DNA from: Rhizophagus irregularis
Taxonomy: Eukaryota; Glomeromycota; Glomeromycetes; Glomerales; Glomeraceae
Assembly: GCF_026210795.1 (NCBI RefSeq)
Contig: NC_089453.1
Location: 3,350,501-3,414,500, forward strand
Reading direction: 5' to 3'
Length of the DNA: 64,000 nt
The position numbers were made by a program, and so were the translations under genes. The notes beneath the pieces are model-generated. The model was not told the DNA's origin. It saw only the letters and a program-made list of their open reading frames with translations, and did no database searches. Positions 1 through 9,700 of this stretch are shown here, one piece after another (positions within the stretch are counted from its first letter, which is position 1; every line of letters starts with the position of its first letter).

Positions 1-295
1 ATTTATTCAAAATAATCTTATTTAATGAGATTTTATTTGCAAATATTAAAATTTAAGTCCCACATTTTCGATTTTAAAGAAAAAATTTACTGTATTTATT
101 TTTAATGAATTGATACAAATAAAAAATAATAACATTAAATAAAAAAAGATAAGTAAATTACAATGATCAAGGAGAAAGATGCTAATAAAAAAATGAAATA
201 ACAATGGAGTAATGGAAAGTAATAGAGGAAGAAAGGGAGTAAAAAGAGTAATGAGAAGTGATAGAAAACAAAAAGGAGAAATAGGATATGATGGA

Positions 296-990
296 TGATG
301 AAAAGAGTGATGGGAGACGAAAAGAAGTGGTGGGAAGATGAAGAGGAGTGATGGGAGACGAAAAGAAGTGATAGAGACGAAGAGGAGTGATGGGAGACGA
401 AGAGGAGTAATGGGAGACGAAGAGGAGTGATGGGAGACGAAGCCCTATAAAAAAAGAAAATTCGGAATTTGTCCTGAAAAGTATGGAAAATGTCCGGAAA
501 TTTTCCGTGCGTCCGGAAAACATTCGGAAACGGTCATGTTTTGGAACATTTTCCGGACGCTCGATTCTGGACAAATTCCGGACAAATTCTAGAGTGTCAA
601 GAAAATGTCTGGAATTTGTGCGTCCGGAAAATGTTCCAAAACGTGACCGTTTCCGAATGTTTTCCGGACGCACGGAAAATTTCTGGACATTTTCCATACT
701 TTTCAGGACAAATTCCGAATTTTCTTTTTTTATAGGGAAGAGGAGTGATGGGAGACGAAGAGGAGTGATGGGAGACGAAGAGGAGTGATGGGAGACAAAA
801 AGGAGTGATGTGAGACGAAAAGAAGTGATGGGAGACAAAAAAAAATGATGGGAGACGAAAAGAAGTGATGGGAGACGAAAAGAAGTGATGGGAGACGAAA
901 AGGAGTGATGGGAGACGAAAAAAAGTGATGGAGACAAAAAGAAATGGGAGACGATGAGAGACGAAAGGAAGTGATGAGAGACAAAAAGAA
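296..990. repeat. 20-bp purine-rich minisatellite
   Basis: Tandem array with a 20-bp unit close to aggagtgatgggagacgaag; variants replace the cgaag end with caaaa or cgaaa. The plus strand is almost entirely A and G apart from single T and C positions, so the array is a long polypurine/polypyrimidine tract. It is split by a palindromic MITE at 443-737. The long open frames read through it (Ser/Phe/Leu-rich on the minus strand) are products of the repeat, not genes. Confidence 0.9.
443..737. mobile_element. Palindromic MITE with ~117-bp terminal inverted repeats and 3-bp target duplication
   Basis: The element starts CCCTATAAAAAAAG and ends with its reverse complement. The two arms, about 117 bp each, differ at only a few positions and enclose a spacer of about 60 bp, so almost the whole element can fold into one hairpin. 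The arms are built from short direct and inverted copies of GTCCGGAAAAT-like motifs. It is flanked by a direct AAG (440-442 and 738-740), consistent with a 3-bp duplication of the minisatellite target. A second member lies at 39950-40084. There is no coding capacity. Superfamily is not resolved; 3-bp duplications occur in PIF/Harbinger, CACTA and others. Confidence 0.85.
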
Positions 991-2059
991 ATGATGGGAA
1001 GTAAACAGGAGAGATGGAAAATGAAAAGATGTAATAGAAATAATGAGAGATGAATAATGAGAAGTAATATGAGGTGAAAAATGATGAGAGACAAAAAATA
1101 AAAAAAAGATCATGATAGGAGGTTGGGTAATGATAAGAAACCAAGTAAAAAATAAAAAACAAACAATAAAGTAAAAAAAAATGAAATTAGTAAGAAACGA
1201 AATATAAGATAAAAACGAAATAAAAATTAAATAAAAAATAAAAAAAAGCATACCTTCATTAATTTCAGAACTGAAAGAACTAAAATATCTAAAAAAAAAC
1301 GAAATAAAATTAGTGAAAACCGAAATATGAAACAGAAACAAAATAAAAAATAATAAAAGATGAGTAAGAAACGAAACAACTGAACCTCCGGAAGAAACCA
1401 AGGAAATGAACCTATACTGAAAACGAGATTCGATAAACAAATAAACATGACGCGATCATGTGGCAAATATAAGGAGTAACGTAAAGTATTTACCAAAAAA
1501 AATTACGCTCCGTACCTTATATAAGAGAAGTAACATAATAGATCATGTGACTTTACGTTACTTACTTTGCCAATTTCTATTACTTACTTTCTATATATTC
1601 TATAGTATTTTTTTTTATAAAACTTAGTAACCATCAATTAGAATGTGTCTGATAAGTAATAATGTTATTATTTTAGCTTATATACGTTTTCAATTTCATA
1701 ATTTATCAGTACTGAAATAAGAAATAATGGAACAAAAACTGCACGTTAATTTCATAAATTTCTTCTGCTGGAATTGGGCATTTGTATATAATTAATATTG
1801 TTACCATCGATTTTTGATGATTATTTAGGTAGTAACAGAAGAATGATTAAGGATCGGTTAACAACTGGTAAGGTAATAGTAGAGTGTGTATATGATAAAT
1901 AGCTGATAATCGAAAATAAATCGTGTAAAAATAGGCAAATGATGTATAACAAAGGTTAACAATTGATAATGAACACTGTGATAAATAAGACGAATTGTTT
2001 ATCTATAAGAAATCGGAAACAAATCAGCAGGGTTTATTCATTAACAAATAAAATACAAT
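991..2059. other. Intergenic; outer part of the copy A 3' flank
   Basis: No gene seen. The left part, up to about 1440, is a degenerate A/G-rich continuation of the minisatellite. The stretch about 1620-1796 resembles the 3' flank of copy B (about 24310-24500): both contain an AGAAATAAGAAATAA-like segment and a GAATTG/GGAATTG..GCATTT segment. It is therefore the outer part of the flank duplicated with the genes, now separated from copy A by inserted transposons. Confidence 0.5.
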
Positions 2060-2067
2060 ATTACTGC

Positions 2068-2088
2068 TAGAGTTTGGAACCGGATGCA
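2068..2088. repeat. hAT left terminal inverted repeat
   Basis: TAGAGTTTGGAACCGG followed by A then TGCA. It pairs with the right end at 5305-5325, where the same 16 bases are followed by T then TGCA. The adjoining target duplication is at 2060-2067. Confidence 0.93.
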
Positions 2089-2494
2089 CCATCCGGTTTT
2101 AAATCCGGTTCTACCCGTTTTTTTAATGATTCGGTTTAATCCGGATTTATGTTATAAAAACCGGTTTGCATTTAAAACGAGTGCAACCGGATGCCCAAAC
2201 CGATTTGATATTAATGAAAATTTATGCTTAATATATCCGATCATTTTTATATAGATTTTAAAAATTAGATTAGCAAATTTGCAAATTTTACAAATAATAT
2301 GTATATTTAATGGAAAAAAATAATGAAAAATAAAAATTTAATTATTAAATCATTTTACTATATAAATACAATTATTTTTCGCAAATAACTGAATGAATGA
2401 TTTTAAGTGCTGATTATTTGCGCAACAAAAATATCACTTTATTATTTAATAAGCAAAATTTATACAGAAACCTAAGTTACATATAGCTACTAGG

Positions 2495-4873
2495 CTAATT
2501 TAATGGAGGAAAAATATCAAAAATATCACTATTTCTCTTTAAAAACAACATTTTGTTTACCAACTCTGGAGATAATCGGGTCCGCCTAGCAGATATGTGA
2601 TTGCCAGCATCAGAGAATAGACGCTCACTAGGTACTGATGCTGCAGGGATGGATAAATACTTTCTTGCAATTTGAGCTAAAATTGGTAAAGTAATCTCAT
2701 TAACTGACCACCACTTTAATGGATCATCCTTCAATCTGACTTGTTTTTGTTGCAAATAAAGCATCACTTCATCATCATCTTGCACTCTTTCCTTATTAAC
2801 TTTTAGTGCTTTAAAAATATCATCATCATCATCTGAAGAGCTTATAATACTATTGATACTATTTCGAGGTAGAAAGTCCTTTTTTGCATTATACAATTCT
2901 TGAACTAATTGTTTAGCTTCATCCTTACCATTACCATTACACCAATCAAAGTTTTTGAAGCGGGGATCCAGAAATGTTGCAACAAGCATAATATTAGATG
3001 GCACTGTCCAAAGCTCATCTAAAGATAAGAAAATGGCAGCACGAACTTTTTGCAATAAACCTTCTGTATTTACTGGCTGTAAATATTCTACAGTATTTAT
3101 ATCATCCAAATTTGATTCAACTGGATGAGATGTGGATGCACCACCCCTTCTACGACCTCGACCTTGACTCTGACCTCTATTTTGTGTATTTCCACGTCTT
3201 TGGTGGTGAAATTGATGATGTGAATGCTGCCAATATTGTCTTGTTCCACCTGATGGAATATATTCATCATCACTAGCCACATCAGAATCCTCTTCTTCAC
3301 CATTAGATCCATAAATTAAACTAAGATAGGTATCTAAGGTTTCATTTTCTTCCTCATTTGGTGCAAAATTATTTTTAAGTAAATACATATATGGAACAAC
3401 AAGACTTAATGTTGGATATTTTGCACCACTAATTTTACGTGTTATAGTTTCAAAAGGTTCCAAAGTGACAATCATTTTCTGGAGAAATCTATTATTAAAA
3501 ATATATAAACATTAATGAAAGAATTTAATTTGTCTAAAAAAAATAAATAAATTTACATTTTTTCATCTGGACTTAAGCATAATCGTTCTAGCTTTTCACC
3601 TTCTTTTTGAGATGCTCAGTCAGATTTTGAGAGTAAATCTGTAGATACATTTCTCATGAAATTATGTAACTCAAGAATTCGTTTCCACGCTAAGTATGTA
3701 GAATTCCACCTAGTTTTGACATCTGTCAAAACTTCTAGTGGATTCATATATTCATTTTCAGATAAATTTATTTGGAAATTTTGTTGTTGTGCTGAATGAA
3801 GTCTTTCAGCCTATTTAGGTAAGCGAAAAAAGGTCTGTAAACTTTTTATTCGACGATGGAATGCTTTACATTGCTTTAAACCTTCCATTACTAAAAGTTG
3901 CAAAGTGTGTGCAACACAAGACTGGTGTTGAATTTGGTCAAGATAATTTTCTTTTAATAAACGAACTGCTTTTACCATATTCATTCCATTATCAGTTGCT
4001 ACTGTAAAAGCTGTTGATTTCAGATTCCAACTTTCTAATATTTGAAATAATTCTTCACAAATAACCTCACCAGTGTGAGGATAAGGAAGGTGGTTGCATG
4101 ATAATAGAGCTTCTTGAAACTCAAAGTCCGCAGTTAACCATGTTGCAGTCACACCAAGGTAACCATGTCGGGATTTAGATGTCCAAAGATCAGTCGTCAG
4201 GTGTACTGTTACTGCTGTATCTTGTAATAAGGATTGAAGTTGTTTTTTACTCCATGTGTATGCTAAAAAAAGCATTTGTTTAATAGATTTATCACAGGGA
4301 ATTTTATAACCCGGTTCACATGTTAATACAAGATCTTGAAATGCTTGATTTTGTAATACAAATAAAGGTTGAACATTTTTGATAATAAAAGCAGTAACTT
4401 TTCTGGTGATTAATTCTTGTCATTTAGGAGAACATGTTGTCGAAGGATGATTTGCGAGTTCAGCAATTGGCTAATAGATAATATTTATAGTTTATAAAAA
4501 ATTTTTGTACGACATAATCACATGACTTAATTAAAAAATGAAATACCTCTTCGTGTTCATCCAGATATTCTGAATAATTATCCTTAGTTATATTATGTTT
4601 ATCTCTTAAGTGTGCTATGAGATTAGTTGTATTCCCACCTTTCCGACTATAGCCATAAGCTCTTTTATTTGTGTTGGCAAAATTTGATTCACAAATTTTA
4701 CAATAGGCAAAATCACCATCTACGCGAAAAAAAAATATTGTATGGCTGCGGTTTTTTCGTGTTGAGGAAATTTGCTGATGTTGATTTTGTATAATGGTAT
4801 TACTCTCACTTATCGTGGAATTAGTATCATCAATCGTTTCAGAGTCAGAAAATGTGTATGGTGAACTTGACAT
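2495..4873 (-). pseudogene. hAT transposase pseudogene (BED zinc finger + RNase H-like + hAT dimerisation domain)
   Basis: Three exons fit: 4547-4873, 3557-4470 and 2495-3488, with GT-AG introns of 76 and 68 bp. Start chosen at MSSSPY (4873); an upstream in-frame Met at 4930 is possible. Exon 1 holds a BED finger (FAYCKIC then HLRDKH). Exon 2 has the hAT core: TTDLWTSKS with the first catalytic Asp, VATDNGMNM with the second, and the CVAHTLQLL motif. Exon 3 has the hAT dimerisation block with SVPSERLFSDAG, carrying the catalytic Glu. Three in-frame stops break exon 2: TGA at 4420-4422, TAG at 3811-3813 and TGA at 3616-3618, each explicable by a single C-to-T or G-to-A change. An RG/His-rich stretch (about 3110-3260) interrupts exon 3's domain. 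The copy cannot make full-length transposase. Confidence 0.92.
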
Positions 4874-5304
4874 TTTAATAGCAAAAAAAGAATGTCTACA
4901 AGTTTTTAGAGAATGCGGTGATTTAAACAACTACGTGTGAGAATTATTTTATGAATTCATTGTGAATTTTCATGAATTCATGGAATTCATGTGAGAACTA
5001 TTTTGATTATGATGTAGTTTGTTTGGAAAAAATTAGCCGCAGCCTAATCCCGATCTGGTTTAGATACAGATCATTGTATAATTTCATAAGGAACGTGCAG
5101 CTCATTATTTATTCGTTATAGTAAAATGAAATGATCTACATCACGTGATCATTAAGCTGTTTATTTTGTTTAAAAAAAATGATATGTAATTGATAATTAA
5201 ATAAATATAAACCGGGTGTATAAATCGGTTTCAACCGATTTTGCAAAAACCGATTTAAAAAGGGTCCAACCGGTTGCACCCGTTTTAAATTTGGTTTTCA
5301 AAAA

Positions 5305-5325
5305 TGCAACCGGTTCCAAACTCTA
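5305..5325. repeat. hAT right terminal inverted repeat
   Basis: Reverse complement of the left end with a single mismatch at the 17th base. It is followed by the second copy of the 8-bp target duplication ATTACTGC at 5326-5333. Confidence 0.93.
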
Positions 5326-5333
5326 ATTACTGC

Positions 5334-5624
5334 CTCTATCGGAGCTCTGTAATATTCATGTATCTGTCTCTTTATAAAATAAAACCACACACCTTCCCAA
5401 ATCCTACACAAATCGATTCTTATATATCGTTCAAAATCCGGTACAAATTTATCTATCGATCAAATTCACCGTCCGGCCAATTTTGCCCTCCGGTCAAATT
5501 CACCGATCGGACAATTTTAGCCACTCCTAGTATCTTAGCCATCACCTCTTATAAACTATACACTATATATATATATATATAATAAACTATAAATGTAGCC
5601 TAAAACTAATAATAACCTATATAT
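5334..5624. other. Intergenic spacer with a short tandem repeat and a TA run
   Basis: No gene seen. Two copies of a roughly 28-bp unit (TCAAATTCACCG...CAATTTTGCC-like) lie at 5460-5487 and 5494-5522, 34 bp apart. A TA dinucleotide run lies at 5564-5581. The open frame across this stretch has no recognisable domain and starts inside the hAT end. Confidence 0.5.
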
Positions 5625-6577
5625 GGGCATGCATCAGTTAAAAAGGGGAAATCTACGTTTTCATCATTTTGAGAAAAATGAAATTAACTTATTTGCAAGA
5701 AAAAACATTTTGCTTTTGTGCGTCAGTTAAAAGAGGGGAATTTGGTGGCTAAACTTTTATCCATATCATGTGACTTCACCTTCATCATTTACGTCATGCT
5801 ATTGCTAAATAAGGAGGTCGTCTAAAGCAGGGCAAATCACGTGACTTCGAAAAAAATTGTTTTCATAAATAAAACTTTTTACCATATATTCAACCATTCT
5901 AAACACACATTTTAAATGCATTTTTGCCTGCTCTGCAAGTTTACTTAGAGCGCAGAGTAGGGTTTTGAATGCTGTTTTTGATTTATTTGACTTTTTCAAT
6001 TTCGTTATCCATTTTTGGATATGATCGGCAAAGTTTCGTTCATTCATATGTAAAGTCAAAAACAATATTCATAATCCACTTTTTTCCTTAAGTAAACTTG
6101 CAAAGCAGATAAAAATACGCTTATATTATGATTTTAAAGTTTCTATTAATCTTTCTTTATAAAAAATTAATCTAATTAAAATTACACCGAATCACGTGAT
6201 TTGCCCCCGCTTTAGACGACCTCTAAATAAGTCAATGATCGTCAAATAATCAAATGATCGTCCCTATCCCTTAAATGATAGCTATTGTTCTAAATTCCGC
6301 GGAATTTTTAGGATTTCCGCAGAGGATTCCATGGAATTTCATTGTATTACAGTTTAGATCGGCACATGAGTAGTGGTAAATCGCAGCCAAATTTAGCTGC
6401 AAAACGCTTTAAGGGATAACATATTTCAGTTATTTGATTTTATTTCGATAATTTATTATGCTTATCGGCATACAATATTAAGTGAAAATAGTGTACATTG
6501 ATGGTTTACACAATATAAGCCAAAAACCTCAAATTTGGTTTTGAGGTAGATTTCCCCTTTTTAACTGACGCACGCCC
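5625..6577. mobile_element. Non-autonomous TIR element (GGGCRTGCRTCAG ends)
   Basis: A 32-bp inverted repeat begins GGGCATGCATCAGTTAAAAA at 5625-5656 and is matched by its reverse complement at 6546-6577 with two differences. A further partial copy of the same motif, GCGTCAGTTAAAAG, sits at about 5722. The flanks are TATATAT on both sides, so the target duplication cannot be read. The element carries a hAT-type MITE nested at 5814-6223 and has no credible coding frame. Superfamily not assigned. Confidence 0.8.
5814..6223. mobile_element. hAT-type MITE nested in the TIR element
   Basis: Inverted repeats of about 31 bp start GAGGTCGTCTAAAGC and run to CAAATCACGTGA; the arms differ by one substitution and one indel. 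The flanking 8-bp direct repeat TAAATAAG (5806-5813 and 6224-6231) is of hAT type. An internal inverted pair related to AAACTTGCARAGCAG lies near 5925 and 6090. The small minus-strand frame inside is not a gene. The ends do not resemble those of the 2068-5325 hAT element, so it belongs to another family. Confidence 0.88.
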
Positions 6578-6774
6578 ATATATATAAAAAAAAATATCCC
6601 ATAATAATATCATTTATAAATTTAAATTGAAATAGATAGACAAACTGAAATTTTTAGAATCTTGTTAAGGTAATAGGTCAAAATACAATAAACAATTTAT
6701 TTAAAGTAAAAAAAAATAATATATAGATACAGCTTTTTAATGTTTTTTATTTTAAAAGCTAAAACTAATAATAT

Positions 6775-9700
6775 TTAATCTGTAAATTTTTTATATTTTT
6801 TAATTAATATTTTCCTAGTTGATGATGATGATGTAGATGCAAAGCTTTTATTTTGCCTTTCAATTGTTGCTTTCTAAAAATTAACAAATTGATTTTAGAT
6901 TATTAGTAAAAAAACATTAAATTATATAACATACACATACCTCAATCTCATTAAGCAAATATACATAACTACTATAAGCATGAGACACTAACAAACAGGT
7001 AGGAAATAATTTTTTAACTAATTCTCTCTTCATATCACTAGTCCACAAATTTAATGTAAAATCTAAGAAATATATATATAAGCCCATATTTTCAATACCT
7101 GAATCAATCAATAAAAATCTATAAATGAATCTTTTTAAAGCAAGAACAAATGCTTTAGCAGGAATAAGTCGTTGACTTTGATTTTCTGAATCATCATAAT
7201 CTATAATATTATTAATTGAATCCATTATCTGCTGTGTTAGAGAAATTTTAAATTTTTCATCAATATCATGAATTACAGAATTAGCAGCTTGTTCTTCAAT
7301 TAATTCATAAAATGCAATAATATGTTTTAAGGAAAATTCTTTAAATATATCTGTATATGTTATATTATATCTTGCTAACTTTAACCATTGATTAACTAAA
7401 TCTAAAATGAGTATATTATTATTTCTAATCAATAATTCTTTAATGAAACAAAGAATGATTTCACAAAGTAACAGTAATTCAGATAAATTAATTGAATTTG
7501 ATGAACTATTTAAAATTATTGATTGTTGAAACATTGCTGATATGATTAACATTTTATCTGCCAAAATAGATTCTTGAGATAAGATTTTTTTGACATCAAA
7601 AAGAATTCTTGGAGAATTATGAAATAATTCATGTTTGAATGAAAATTTTTTTAAGTAAAACTGATTATTTTCCATTTCAAAATAGACTTTGTTAAAAACC
7701 AATTTTTTTGATAATTTCATTTCAATTTTTTGTAAATCAAATATAAAATCTACATCTTTTTTCATATCCAGATTTCTTTGATTATACCTTAAAATTTTAT
7801 CATTCCATTCATAATTGATAAAGTTATTATCTAGTGCTTGTACTACTGTTAATACATTAAAATATGTTTTAGAATTCAAATAATTCCAAGAAAAATCTTT
7901 TATAAAGTTAAGACTTTTACATTTTTCAATTGGAATAGTCATAACATTATTTAAAAATTCATTATGTAATTTAATTAAAAATTCTACAATTGCACATAAA
8001 TAAATTCCACTATCTTTTTGCTCAACCAATCCAAAAATCACAGGAAGATCAAGAGTCATATATGGCTTGTCAAAAAATTCCTTAGATTGATATTGATTAA
8101 TATGACTAATAACAGAATTCCAGCTAAAAGCAAATTCTTCAAATAAAGATTTTAAATTAATATATTCACTATTATCAACTGATTCTTTCTTAATAAATTC
8201 ATGAAATGTCATAATTTGAGCTGCTTTTCTAGTTAAATGATATTCAAGTTTAGAATTCAAAATTTTCACAAACTTAATAATTGGATAGAGATATTTAATG
8301 AATTTCAAGCTTTCATAATGTTTAAAGAATACTGAAAGAAATGGATATTCATTTAAGTTATTACTAATATAAAAAGTATAAAAATCTTCAAAATTTACTT
8401 TTCTAACTGGTTTCCAAAGTTTAGGAAGAAAGGTATTTATTTCTATATCAGCAATAATACTTTCAAAACATGAAAATTCTTTCTTTAATATTTCAAGTTG
8501 TTCTATATCAAAAGAACTTTGTTTATACAAATCTAGCATAAAATAAGACTTTATTGACTGGATAAATAGATGTCCACTAATTTTCATAATATCATTAATT
8601 TCATTAACTAATGATTTAGATATAGAATTATTTTCTTGAAAGTAATTTTTCCAGTATTTATTTATAAATTCTTTTAAAAATGCAATTGAAGTTATTTGTT
8701 GTAAAGGCAAATATTCTTGTTTCATAAGTGATTTAATTGAATTCTTGAAATAAGGTAACATTTCATTCATTTCAAATCTATTGAAAATAGATTGAATTAT
8801 TTCACAGCAAAACTCAGCCATATTTGAGTTAATATCATTAATATTATCATTGATAGTTTTCAATCTAATTGAAAGTTGTAAAGCTTCTTCAGGATTCTTA
8901 ATTAATGTAAAGAATATTTGTTCATTCTGTTGAATTTCATTATTAAATATTTTTTCAATTATACCATTATTCATCAGTTTGAAAGAATATTGTGAAAATA
9001 TATTTTTATAAAGAGTTAAACGAATTTCTGATTCCAAAGAAATAAGTTTAAGACTTCTTGTAATAAATGATGTAATAGGAATTTTATCATTTTTATTATC
9101 TAAATTACTAAATACTAAATTGATAATTTCATTTGTAATAAATTCTTGCTTTTTGGCGGATTTTCCTAAATAAATAATTTCTTTGATTTTTTCTAATGGA
9201 ACTGAATTAATATTTAATAAATCATTACATAATAATAATAAATGCAAATTCGAAAAATTCTTTGAATCATTAATTCTACAATTATTTATTGATAAAATAA
9301 CATCCATATCTTGCTTCCATGGTTTATCATCACATAAATTTTGTAAAATCAAGTTAATTGATTCATTGAAAAGAAATCGATCAAGTTTACCATATACAAT
9401 GAAATCATTCTGAGCTTTTGTAATAAGATCTGGAAATGTTTCAACTAATTTCAATTGAGTTAAAATTTCTGTTGCATATTTCCACCAATAAATATGAAGA
9501 ATAAATGGATCATCGGCAAATTTATCTCCAATTAAGTACCTAAAAATAAAATCCAATTTTTCTTTACTAGCCAATTTTATAATTCTAATAAAATCATTGT
9601 AGTATAATTCTGAACATTTTTGTAATTTATCAAAATTTGGATGAATAAAAATTAAGCTATTTCTAAAATCTTCAATATGATCCTCAATTAATTCATTAAT

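Larger units (their letters stand above)
2068..5325 (-). mobile_element. hAT-superfamily DNA transposon, decayed autonomous copy
   Basis: The ends are imperfect inverted repeats: TAGAGTTTGGAACCGG is shared exactly, then one mismatch, then TGCA. They are flanked by the 8-bp direct duplication ATTACTGC (2060-2067 and 5326-5333), which is diagnostic of hAT insertion. Both subterminal regions (about 2085-2200 and 5205-5310) carry many CCGGTT/CGGTTT and GCAACCGG motifs in both orientations, probable transposase-binding sites. The interior encodes one BED-finger hAT transposase on the minus strand, disabled by three stop codons. Confidence 0.95.

Noticed and set aside
483-788. Plus-strand frames containing repeated SVRPENI/VRPENVPK-like segments
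   Set aside because: They lie inside the palindromic MITE; the apparent protein repeats are translations of the GTCCGGAAAAT motifs.
182-1440. Long minus-strand open frames rich in Ser, Phe and Leu, and small plus-strand frames
   Set aside because: They arise from reading the polypurine minisatellite and the MITE in stop-poor frames; no domain, no splice or start context, and periodic composition.
5805-6065. Small minus-strand frame with a Lys-rich protein
   Set aside because: It is contained in the nested hAT-type MITE and crosses its left end; no transposase motif.
6578-6774. Possible RING exon downstream of copy A
   Set aside because: No Cys/His pairs in any frame on the minus strand between the terminal exon and the transposons; the terminal stop is conserved in all four copies.
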